The notes under the pieces: generated by a model | What the model was told of the DNA's origin: nothing | Database searches by the model: none | The model's input: only the letters and a program-made list of their open reading frames with translations | Translations under genes and position numbers: made by a program | Part shown: piece after piece, positions 44,592-54,771 of the stretch | How positions within the stretch are numbered: the stretch's first letter is position 1 | Layout of the letters: each line of letters begins with the position of its first letter | Assembly: GCA_029449245.1 (NCBI GenBank) | Contig: JANATF010000005.1 | Coordinates: 1,302,001-1,366,000, forward strand | Source: Mortierella alpina | Taxonomy: Eukaryota > Mortierellomycota > Mortierellomycetes > Mortierellales > Mortierellaceae | DNA: 64,000 nucleotides | Direction: 5' to 3'

Positions 44592-46630
44592 TTATTTGAT
44601 GTACTCGCTCAACTTGGACAATCTCTCCGCTGCTGCGTCTAAAGTTTCGTCCGTCTTGCAGAATGCAAAACGAGCAAAGTTCTCAGCCAGCTTCTGGTTG
44701 GGCTTCGAATAAAACTCGGTTGGGGGAATGGCGCAGACACCAATCTCCTTTGTCAACCAGTAGCATGTTCTAAAGTCCTTGGGGCGTGAGTGCAACAATG
44801 CTGGGAACTCGTAGTCGGCAGGAACCTGAATTTTGTCGGTGTTGACGAGGATGAAGTACGATCCCTCGGGAACGGTGCAGGGCAAGCCCAGCTTGCGGAA
44901 CACAGAGAGCAACTTCTCACGCTTGTGATCATAGGCGCTGATCTGACTTCCAAAGAATCCACGCTCATCCGCCTGCTCAAACCCAACTGCAATTGCTTCC
45001 TGCAGAGGCGAGTTGACGCAGAAGACAACACGGGTGTGTGCTGCCAGGGCAGGCTCAAGCAGTGCCTTGGGGCCAATCAGCCAGCCAACACGCCAGCCGG
45101 TGGTGCCGAAGGTCTTTCCTCCACTGCCGACTGTGATGGTGCGTTCCCAGAATCCATCCAAAGTTGCGATGCGCTGATGGTTCTTGGGGTCAAAGTAAAG
45201 ACGATCATACTATCCAGTAAACAGTGCATCGAAACTCGTTGTTAACGTCCGCCGTGTAAAAATGCCTTGATCTGTGTCATGAAAATCATCGACGTACAAG
45301 AGTTCGATACTTACAACTTCGTCACTAATGATCAAGAGGTTGTGCTTGGCCGCAAGTTCTCCGATCTCTGTTAGCTCCTCGCGCGAGAAGACCTTTCCAA
45401 TAGGGTTATGTGGTGTATTGAGGACAATGATCTTTGAGCGAGGTGTGATCTTGGACTCGAGCTCCTTGATGTCAATCTTCCACTCGCTTGCGGACATGTC
45501 CTTGGAAATATCACCCTTGGGTCGGATGGGGCAGTATACAGGCACACCACCGTTCATGGTGATGTTAGACTACGACGGACAATGATAATGGCAATCAGAG
45601 TTTAGTTCCAGTTCGTGGCAAGTTCTCTTGGTCCCCACATATTTCAGCCCAAGCGCAGCCGACCTGTACTCACAATATACTGATCAAAGAAAGGCTCCAT
45701 CAAAATAACCTCCGATCCTTGGTCAAGGTAACCAGCAAAGATGCTGAAGATGCCTATATATGTATGATAGACTAAGATGAGTAATAGCTCCATGCTCCTA
45801 TTTCTCAAATCGCAAATGAGTAACGTTTGATACCTTCGTTGGCACCGGCCGTGACCACAATTTCATTCTCCGGATCTAATGTACGTTCGAAAAGCGGGCT
45901 GTACGACTTTGCCAAAGCCTAACATGGACGACAGTTGTACGCGACTCGTGAGAAAAAAATACAGTGCGAAAGACGCCGCAAAGATCCCGCGGCGAGCATG
46001 CAGGGCAAAGCCTCTTCTCTGCCCCGTCAGACAGCGCCCGATCTGATCACTCACATTTCTCAGCCTTGGACGACCCTTGGGGTGACTATACTGGTTGCAG
46101 TCGTTACGGAGGACAGCCTCGCGAGCAGCTTCAACAACAAAGTCTGGGGGAGGGAAGCTAGAAGGAATGGGTGTAAAGATGATGGGTGTAAGGAGTTGAG
46201 AAACACTTGGCGGCGTTCCCTGTGAACGTTGTTGTTGATCAGATTCCAGACGTACTTCATAAATCCTTGACCGAGGTTGACAGCCTGGCACTCGAGAGCC
46301 AAAGGCGTGAAGATGGACCAGACTAGTCCGTGGGAAGAGAGGAGGAGAGAGATCGATCGATGCTGATATCAGCCAGGAGGACGACGGAGGAGCGCGATAT
46401 TCCTTTCAGGCAAGTGCCGTAGAGCGCAGCAGGGCGCGATGTAAGTTGAGCATACCATCCTGTTCGAAATGGGCGACACGCTCGGCGCGCGGGATCAGTG
46501 CGGGGGTAGCCATCTTGGGTGAGTTGGTGAGGAATCGGACGGCAGCACGATGAGGCTGGGTGGACTGGCGGATGAGAGAAGAAGGAGCGATTCTTGGGAC
46601 GAGAGAGGGCTTTAAGATTCTGGCCAACAT
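44592..46630 (-). CDS. BNA3: Kynurenine aminotransferase / kynurenine-oxoglutarate transaminase (BNA3-like)
   Basis: Seven exons: 46630-46456, 46322-46256, 46157-46055, 45918-45834, 45753-45674, 45569-45315, 45209-44592. They give 460 aa. It is a PLP-dependent class I/II aminotransferase converting kynurenine to kynurenate. The N-terminus (MLARILKPSLVPRIAPSSLI, Arg/Ser-rich) looks like a mitochondrial presequence, with an internal ATG (SPKMATPAL) that could start a cytosolic form. Family features: VNLGQGFMNFPPPDF, YSHPKGRPRLR, TAGANEGIF, NTPHNPIGKV, ISDEVYDRL and the PLP lysine Lys287 in GSGGKTFGTTGWRVGW. The frame remains open upstream to an ATG at 46762, but that extension is unlikely. Length is as expected. 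Confidence 0.92.
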
Positions 46631-46801
46631 GGCTCGGACGCAAGAGGAGGTTGCTTGGGTCGGCTTTCGAATGGGAGAGGGGTGTGTGTTGGGGGGGAAA
46701 GTCAAAAAAAGAAAAAAGTGAGCAAATCGAGTCAGAGGTAAATCGCACCACTGGCGCACCACATTGCATCTTTTATTTTTCGACCTGGCTGCCCTAGGAT
46801 A

Positions 46802-48600
46802 CTACGCGGGTGGGAAAAAGTTGGCAAACAGCACAACGCCGATCAAGCCATACATCACAAAGAACGTAGTGACCGTCTTGGTCCACCCACCCTTCGCGTG
46901 CATCTCGAACTGGTGTGCTGCATACCAGTACACTGGGGGCAAACACGAGAACGCCCGTGTGATAATCTGGATATGCATCGTGGTGATACTTGACATAAGC
47001 AGTACCGCCCACAGTACAATGTAAGGGTATGTTGCCAGACTCATAAAGGACGGAACTGAGGTTTGAGAGGCTAGAGTGAGTGTTTAAGAAAGATATATCA
47101 GTAAGAGAAAAGTAGCATCTTGGCGTCGGTTCTGCACGATTTTCCCGAAACCCAGGATGGAACACAGTGGGTACCTGCAGAAGATAATCTCCCGAGAGTT
47201 AGCATACGCCGGGGGTCGTACAGTGCATAGGAAACGATGCCAGACGCGGAAAGGATGACCATGGGTGCTGCCATTAAAAAGTTTGGTATTTGCTTCACCT
47301 CGTAGTACCGCATAAAGCCAACGTTCCTACAAAGTGTAAAATTTGGGGTGAGAAACAACGAGCTCCTCTGTCATGTCTCTTTGTACCTCAGCCCAAGTAG
47401 ATTTACCAATATTTATCCTGGACGAAGGTATAAATCAATGGGGCCGTGTATCCGCACCACTCTCTTTGTTCGAGATTCGACCCGTCCGAGCAGTAAAGGG
47501 AATAGCCATACGCCTGTACCGCCAGGAACCCTGTCCAGGTAACTCCAGAAAGAAACACGGCCTTGGAAAAAGCCCTCATCTTTTGCTAGTGTATCCAAAG
47601 ATGCTGGTTATGAATATGTCATAGATATAGCGCGTTGACTTGCGCTGATCGCTCGATCTATATCCTTCAATTGACCTACCAAGACTGAGCTCTCCAGATC
47701 CATGCGGACAATCAAATCATACAGAATGAATCCTGCATAGAGGATGCCATTTGAGCGCGCCGTACAACTGACGGACCAAATAATCGCGGCCAGGAAGTAT
47801 TGCTTTCGAGCAGCAAAGATCATTCCTGTAAACGATAGAGCTGCGAACACACTCTCTGCGTAGCTGTCATTGCCGTCCGGAATAAAAAAACTTGATGGTT
47901 AGTTGTCTGTAGGATCGCCAGGCGCCTCTGAGTTGCAGCATCATGAAGTTGTATTCTGTCTGCGGATCGCTCAAATTGCTTACATCGCAGACATGAATAT
48001 TCCCGAGGGCGTCAAGACATAAAGCATCGCGGTCAGGAACGCGAAGGGTTCGCGACCAAACAGCGTTTTGGATAGTCGATACAACTGAACCGAGGCAACA
48101 ATGAAGGACGCGTTCGCCACGAGTATCCCAGCAACGACCAATTGCTGTTTGTAGCTGAGCACGAAGCTCAGAGGCGCCAGAACTATCACGAGAGCGAAAA
48201 AATTAGATATCGAGCTCGTTCAAACAGAGCTGCCAAAGTGTCCAGCACAATTTCCTGTACCTGTGTTTGCTGTGAGTGTCATCAGGGCCGAGAGGAGCGG
48301 GAAAAATGCATGAGCTTGTTCAAACATGTAGCCATTATCGGCAGTATGGACAAAGTAGAACGAGTCCCAGCGAAGAAACACGCCTGCGAGGCCCTTGAAG
48401 ATTCGCTGTGCAGTGGTGTCGATTGGGATGATAAGCTCCAGTGCTGAATCATAATCCTGGATGAGTGCATGGGACGCGGCAGCAACAGCCCAGATGAAGA
48501 GACGCGATAGGAGGGCATAGTATGCAACAGTGCCAGCTCTGTTGGTGAGAGTGGTTGTGTCCAGGGTCTCCTTTCTTGCTGGAGTTGATCCTGGCGCCAT
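46802..48600 (-). CDS. GPI18: GPI mannosyltransferase 2 (PIG-V/GPI18)
   Basis: Six exons: 48600-48261, 48182-47984, 47863-47680, 47585-47407, 47326-47175, 47070-46802. They give 440 aa. It adds the second mannose to the GPI anchor in the ER lumen, using dolichol-phosphate-mannose. It is a multi-pass protein. Diagnostic stretches are FLRWDSFYFVHTADNGY with AFFPLLSALM, TPSGIFMSAIYAESVFAALS, CTARSNGILYAGF, FVQDKYWNVGFMRYYEVKQI and the C-terminal HIQIITRAFSCLPPVYWY. Every splice is GT-AG and in phase, and the reconstructed junctions restore family-conserved residues. The N-terminal 25 residues are short and unconserved. It is divergent from CDC73 with 164 bp between starts. Confidence 0.9.
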
Positions 48601-48764
48601 TTCGAGTGTCCTTGAGAAGGCACCTTCAGTCTCTGTACTTCTCTAACCGGCTGCTCGCTGACGTCACAGACTTTCTGAACGGCATGGAAAAGTGGTTGAA
48701 GACATCGTCTTCAACCCTCACACGAGAAACCGACCTGCCACTGCCCTCGAATCAGGATCTCGCA
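48601..48764. promoter_or_regulatory. Shared divergent promoter of GPI18 and CDC73
   Basis: Only 164 bp separate the two start codons, so both promoters must share or overlap this stretch. No clear TATA box is visible. Confidence 0.6.
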
Positions 48765-50518
48765 ATGTCAAAGACCGACCCGCTTAGTCTGCTGCGCGAG
48801 TTCACAATCTCGAAAAAGCCAATCACACTCGTCAGCTCCAGCGGCACGCTCGTGACAGAACTCACAGATGCATCAGACGTCGTCTTTGCGGACGACAAGC
48901 AGACCTTCCGATTCCCAAGGAACACCCCGACAAACTACAAACGTGGAGCTTCTGATGAGACCTACACTCTAGAGACGCTGCTCTTTCTCCTCCAGAGAGC
49001 TCATCAGAGCGTTGCCGAGTACTCACTGGAGGGAGCTCAAAAGGGAATCCAGATTGTCTCCATTCTGGACAAGCGACTGGTGCTCGACTATCTTACAGGA
49101 GTGACCGCCACCTCTGGAAACATTGTCAAGCAGCAGTCAGACACAAGTAAGCATGCCAGCAACTTGCCACTGTGCAAATGGAACTGGGATATAGCAGTGC
49201 AGTGTAGCTGTGCTTGACGGGATCGATATTCACGGATCACTCTTTCAATCTAGGCAAGCGATCTCTGGACGATGTTCAGGACGGCGCGCAGGACGACTCA
49301 TCCAAGAAGCAAAAGACGTTGTCTCATGCGGGACATGGCGATGCATCTGAAGTACTGGAGATTATCAGATCAAAGGAGAGACTGGCCAGGACGACCGCGA
49401 GCGTATTGCGCGGAAATAAGGTGCGATTTTGCGATCAATGTCAACCAAGTGTCAATGTCGATATGTTTACGGCAAAATCAGTGCAGCTTGCTTATTCTTC
49501 ACCCTCCCCGCATTCTGGAAAACCACCCTAGTCCTTTGCGAATATACAAAAACTCGGCATTGGCATTCTTTTGAAGAGCAAATCCAAGGACGAGAAGACA
49601 CCATCAAAAAAGCCAGATCCAAGACAAGCAGGCGCGGCTGCTCCTCCTTCGACATCATCACGCCCCTCGTCAACGCCCAGCGGCGCCAGTCAGCGTCCCT
49701 CGAGCAACCCTTCATCCCAAACCAAATCAAGATCCTGTGAGTAGCACTCCCACCTGCATCGAAAAATGACCCCTCGAATTGACAGGACATTTGTGATCTA
49801 ACCTGCCTTGCCTTTGCATCAGCGTCTCGTATTCCTATTATTATTATTCCAGCGGCCATCACCTCGATGCTCACCATGTACAATATCAAGCAGTTCCTTG
49901 AAGACCAGATGTAAGTTTCCACACGACGCCACATGAACAGTTATAATCTTACCTTTTGCGCGAATGTAATACTGACAGACTTGCGTCTGCTACCGATGTT
50001 TTGTTAGATACGTTGACAGCCAGGAGATCCGAAACCAAGGCGGTGCCAAGCCCAATCGACTGGTCATTGAGCGTCGCCAAAAGGCGAATGAGACACACAA
50101 GACACCCTACCATGTCATTGATAGCGCAGATCACCTGCGGCCAGAGGATTGGGATCGAGTCGTATGCGTTTTTACAACGGGAGCAGAGTGGCAGTTCAAA
50201 AAGTGGAAGTGGCAGAAGCCTGTCGAGCTCTTTGCGCACGTCAAGGGTTTCTATGCCAAGTGGGCTGACGAGCAGCCCAAGGAGAGCATCAAGTCCTGGA
50301 ATGTCGAGATCCTAAGCGTAAGTCCTGACCTTTCAGACCCGCTAAACTGTGGCACACCTACAAACCTACAACTTGGGAGATTTTAAAAATGCTTTGTGTT
50401 CTTATTACAAACTTAGTTGAACCGCCATCGCCGACACGCGGATAGGGCGTCTGTGACAGAATTCTGGGACAGGCTACAGGGATGGTGCCTTGCCAACAAG
50501 CCTCACCTCGCATGCTAG
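48765..50518 (+). CDS. CDC73: Paf1 complex subunit CDC73 (parafibromin)
   Basis: Six exons: 48765-49146, 49254-49420, 49532-49736, 49823-49910, 50008-50317, 50417-50518. They give 417 aa. It is part of the Paf1 complex on elongating RNA polymerase II, promoting histone modification and 3' processing. The N-terminal domain begins DPLSLLREFTISKKPI and includes FPRNTPTNYKRG and YTLETLLFLLQRAHQSVAEY. A Ser/Pro/Lys-rich linker follows. The C-terminal Ras-like domain contains IPIIIIPAAITSMLTMYNIK, KPNRLVIERRQK, PYHVIDSADHLRPEDWDRVV, WQFKKWKWQKPVELFAHVKG and the terminal HRHRRHADRASVTEFWD. The start at 48765 was preferred to the upstream in-frame ATG near 48684 because homologues begin right before DPL. 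Confidence 0.93.
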
Positions 50519-50629
50519 GGACATGGGATATGGAAGCCAGGAGCCAGGCTAAGCGAGAACCACAGCTTGCCTTAATCAATTAAAGAGCATTTAGAACATC
50601 CGTCGCTTGGTTGCAGCCACGCTGATTGT

Positions 50630-53600
50630 TTATGACTGGCAGGACAATTTAACACCGAGGTCGAAAACCGACTGCCATAGGCTCTGAGAGTTCTGCTCAG
50701 CCTTAGTGGCCTCCTCATTTGACTGCTGCTTCACGTTGGACAGGACGGAACTCAGCATTTTATCCAGCACGTCCAATTGCTCCGGCGCAGCGTCATCTCC
50801 GGCGCTTTGGGTTGCTGAACGTTGCTGCTGTTGCTGCTCGAAACTGATGCGAAGTTGCCTCAGGATGCGCGGGACATACTTTCCCGAAGCATGCAACATG
50901 CGTCCTGTCCGCCTTTGGAACGTTATCAGTGTGACGATATGAAGCATGAGGGCAGGCTCCGACTGAGGCTTGATCCCTTTCAAGTTGTGGTCAAGCTCTT
51001 CCATATGATCCGCGAGTACTTGACTAGATATGACAGCCCAAAAGTGAAATCAGGTCAGATATATGTATGCCAGGTTAACCCAGATCCAAACATTTGGCCC
51101 ATTCATCCCATTACCTATCGTCCCTTGTGGGAGGAGTGAGCTTGGTATTTTTGACCAGCAAAGCCCAGTTATCCATGTACTCGACAAGACTCTTATGTTT
51201 GCCAGATCCTGCTGTCAATTTGCGCATCCTGTTGAAAGGATCAACTGCATCCTGTGGCAGATACTCCATGAGCATAACCGCATCGTCACTCGAGATCCGG
51301 AACGGCTGTGGTCCGCCCAGTGGTGTCTCGCTTCGCGAGAACTGCTCCTTGTATGATTCCAAGAGCCGCCCTCTAGCCTCCTGCGCCCCTTCGGATACCT
51401 TCAATGATGGACTTGAGGATGATCCAGGGTGTGCGAGATCGGCGAAATGTAATAGGGCAAGATCCAGCAACTCGACACATAAAGACTGCAGCAGGTGTTT
51501 GCTTAGCGAATTCTTGACGACCACATCTGAAGGAGACACGAAGGTAATGTGAGTCATCAACGCCCTCTGCGATCTGCTTCAATAAAAGATGTTGCAAGGC
51601 GGTTACCTTCAAACACCTCAACGCCTCTGCATGACAGATTGATACGCTTGGAGAGTGCCTGAACCGCAGTCAAAACTGATGCTGTTACAACGCCCCTATC
51701 ACTCTTTTCCACAGCCTCCATCTCGGGTTCCTCATCCTCCGAGGCTTGATTCAGGACGGCGGATCGGTTTCGATCCTTGAGGTTTTGTAACAAATCCCGG
51801 TAGAGGATTCCTGCAACAGCGTTCACAAGTGCAGGATCAAAGTCAGGCTCCAGCTTCTTGATCTCGTCCTTCACATCCTGAACCGTCAGAAAGTCTTGTA
51901 GCTGCTTCTTTTTCTTCATCAATGCCTCCTTGCCGCCTTGCGCCTTTGTCGTCCTACTACTCTTCCTTTCCAAGGTTGCAGTTGCCTGATCAACTAGAAC
52001 TTTGAGATTCGAATGAGGTTCGAACGTTTGGTCCGGCATTTCCATCAACTCGTTGTCGCCAAAGGAGAGGCGCCAGGAGATCAAGGCCTTGACCTTGCTA
52101 TCCACGAGGGGCGCCATTCTCAAGAGACACTTTTGCAGCTGACCAGAGGTGACAACGATACTGTCCTGAATGACTATGGTTGCTTGCGGTGGACTGCCTC
52201 CAAATCCTGTCAGGGAATGGTCCTGGTCTGGCGCGATGGGGATGCGACTGGTTGGTTCGGCCAGACTTGGAAGCTGCCTAAGGAGACTTGCCAGATCATC
52301 CTTAGTCAATGGCGAAGGCAATAAGGGCTAAAAGTACCGTTCAATAGACATGGGTAGCAAGGGAAGGGATCAAACGCGTCAGATGTGTGCCATTTGATGC
52401 TGCTGATTTCGAACGAACCATATACACTAGTCCACATCGCAGCTGCCTGAGAACGCACCTTGATATCGATCCAAGAAAGGTTGGAGATGGTATCCTCAAC
52501 GCTAGCATCGACGATTGACCAGATGTTCTCGCTCACGATATGAGTCTCAAGCAAGAATGATGTCGGATGGTTCGCAGAGATGTATGCCTTTGGGTCGCTC
52601 ACACCATGCTTCTTCATCGCGTCGAGTTCTAAAAGAGAAAAGCAAGCATGAATACACAAAATCTGTGCTCCAGTTTTCAACATGGTCCTGCGTATGTCTA
52701 GGTTGCCAACATTTACCAATGAATTTATTATTCCTGAAGAATGTCTCGACCCACTCTGTTTGCTGCTGCTCATAAGGGCGAGGCACAAATATGCCTTGGT
52801 CGCCAGTGCCTTTGAACACTCCTGGAAGCCTCGGATCCTTGAGCAGCATGTCGCAGAGTCCAGAGAAAAGCTGATCCTGAACAACATGCTTCAGCCGCAG
52901 AATTTGGGTTGGTCTATGGTAAGAGGGCGCAGTCGACATGGTTAGTACTAGTCCCGGCTCGACGGCGAAACTTTTCGACCTTATCACCACCGTAACCACA
53001 TACTCTTGTAGCTGCTCGAGACTTTTCAACAACTTTGACATTTCCTGCTCCAAGAACCAAGGCGCGATCACCAATCCACGGTCGACAGAGTCCCACTGTC
53101 CTGGGATGTCAGCTCCGACGCGGTCTCTCAGAAACTATCAACACCGACCCAGTGCAAGTTCGGGCTTGTGGTGAGTAATGGTGAGTAACGAACGAAAGCC
53201 GCCTCTTCAAATCATAGCGCAACGAGAATCCTGACCTGTCGCATAAAGTCAATGCCAAGCTTGTGCTTGCGGCACATATCCGCGACCATTAGATATCCTC
53301 GCTCATTCAGCTCATCCTTGAGCTGCAACGCCATCTTTTCTAGGTATTCCCTGTTGGTTCGAGCGAGACCGACCGCGTTAGTTTAGCTCCTCGCTGTGAG
53401 AGAGAGGTGCAGAAGGCTGACAATAAGTGCGACCTACACTTTGAGCAATTCGTCCTGAACCTGAAGGATCGTGCCAGTGTGAGATCTAATCAATTCTGTA
53501 ACGCGCCCCTGAATGTCGGACAAGCTGGCGTTCAGCGTCTTGGGGAGGTCTAAAAGACTCACCCGGCCTGGTTTTGTTGCATGAGAGGGGCGACAGGAGA

Positions 53601-53899
53601 GAGACAATCAGGGTTCTGAAGAAGAAGAAAAAGAAGAAGAAGAGAGGAGCATCTTTCGAGTGTTGGTGCTTCCTGTTACCGTTTCGTTTTTCCAGCTGGA
53701 GCGCGATCTCCTTGCGGAGTTGTTCATGGGTGATGAAAGACTTTCCATCGAGCGAAGCTGCGACATTGACGAGGCAGCCAAGGCGAACCAAGCTGTGGAC
53801 CAGGTCTCCGCATGCCTCGTCAGACAGGGAGGCAGGACTCTTGAGGTCTTCCGGGTTGTTGGCTGTTCCGAAGAGTGTTTTCCAGAGGGTGGATGCCAT
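50630..53899 (-). CDS. UFL1: E3 UFM1-protein ligase 1
   Basis: Nine exons: 53899-53680, 53567-53438, 53350-53236, 53134-53004, 52913-52717, 52628-52459, 52327-51607, 51526-51115, 51023-50630. They give 829 aa (human about 794). UFL1 transfers UFM1 to targets at the ER and on ribosomes. The N-terminal winged-helix region has CLVNVAASLDGKSFITHEQL, then GRVSLLDLPKTLNASLSDIQ, matching the GGRVNIVDL region of animal UFL1. Mid-region GIFVPRPYEQQQTEWVETFF and ELDAMKKHGVSDPKAYI are the strongest matches. The helical C-terminus includes PALMLHIVTLITFQRRTGRM. There is no catalytic cysteine, as in the family (scaffold-type ligase). Exon 2's donor is GTAGGT, chosen to restore frame. Intron 53003-52914 is 90 nt, in frame, stop-free and has a TACTAAC branch site. 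Confidence 0.88.
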
Positions 53900-54771
53900 G
53901 ACGGCCGTTGCTGGAGGGACGCGAGAATGTGACGGAAACAAAAGGCACGATAGGGCAAAGACCAAAATGCAACATTTAAAATAATGCAGAGTTTATTTAT
54001 TTAAGCAGGATGATCCCCCTGCAACTGGAGGTGGGCGCGGGTAAGGCGGACACGGAGGTTGAGGAGAGGCGAAGCATATTGGCATCCGATTTGAAAGACG
54101 GTGAGGGCCTGCAGGGTGAGAAGAGACAGCCGCAGCGTGTGAGTAGGGCAACCGAGAGGAGCGACACACTCGACTCAACTATAAGTGGCGGACAAACTCG
54201 GCAGCTGGAGAGGCCGGCGGATTAAGTGGCATTAAATATGTTGACCCATCTGACAACTTGGCATAAGCCTTGTCCCAGGTGCCTGGCATGGATGATGGGA
54301 AGCGAGGAAAATAGACGGTTTGTCTGTTCTTTGCAAAATAGGTGTGTTCCAACATTTTGTTGTAATCTTGTTGTCGTATGGATGTGTGGAGGTGTGCAGG
54401 TGTGCAGGAAATGAGGAGTACGAAGTAGCTTCTTATATAGCATTCCGTTGGCTGTGCCTTTGCAAACAATTGTGCTGTTCAGGGGGTACACGCGGTAACG
54501 ATGCGTGGCAGGTGAAAGACTGGGATGTTTCCCTGGGTGAAAAATGCAGTGGTAGACCGTCGGGATCACAGAACAGAGCAACAACGAGGTGCTGTGCATG
54601 AAACAATTGAAGGTTATTTGGTTTAGTTCAGGGAGCACAACTGGTAAGGATGCGTGGGAGGTGAAGTGGAGGCTAGGTTCAGAGCTTTGCTGTTTGCGCC
54701 GGTTTGCTACGTGTGAAAATGAAGCGCTTTCGAACAATAGAGTTGTATACAAGGCTTTATTACAAGAGGGA
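53900..54771. other. Intergenic between UFL1 and the Zn2Cys6 gene
   Basis: Leader of UFL1 and terminator side of the Zn2Cys6 gene. The only plausible coding content is a 58-codon minus-strand frame at 54179-54355. Confidence 0.4.
54179..54355 (-). CDS. Possible small protein, 58 aa, unrecognised
   Basis: ATG at 54355 to TAG at 54179. The sequence begins MLEHTYFAKNRQTVYFPRF, continues SSMPGTWDKAYAKLSDGSTY and ends FVRHL. The composition is balanced and protein-like, with aromatic residues and no low complexity. It lies between two minus-strand genes with room for its own promoter. It could also be the last exon of a larger gene, or chance. No family recognised. Confidence 0.25.
   Translation of the reverse strand: MLEHTYFAKNRQTVYFPRFPSSMPGTWDKAYAKLSDGSTYLMPLNPPASPAAEFVRHL

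Noticed and set aside
46631-46762. Upstream extension of BNA3 to an ATG at 46762
   Set aside because: The extra residues (RQWCDLPLTRFAHFF...) are not presequence-like, while the ATG at 46630 begins a good mitochondrial presequence.
52306-52887. 193-codon minus-strand frame across UFL1 introns
   Set aside because: It reads through UFL1 introns in a different phase, and the UFL1 exons explain the same DNA.
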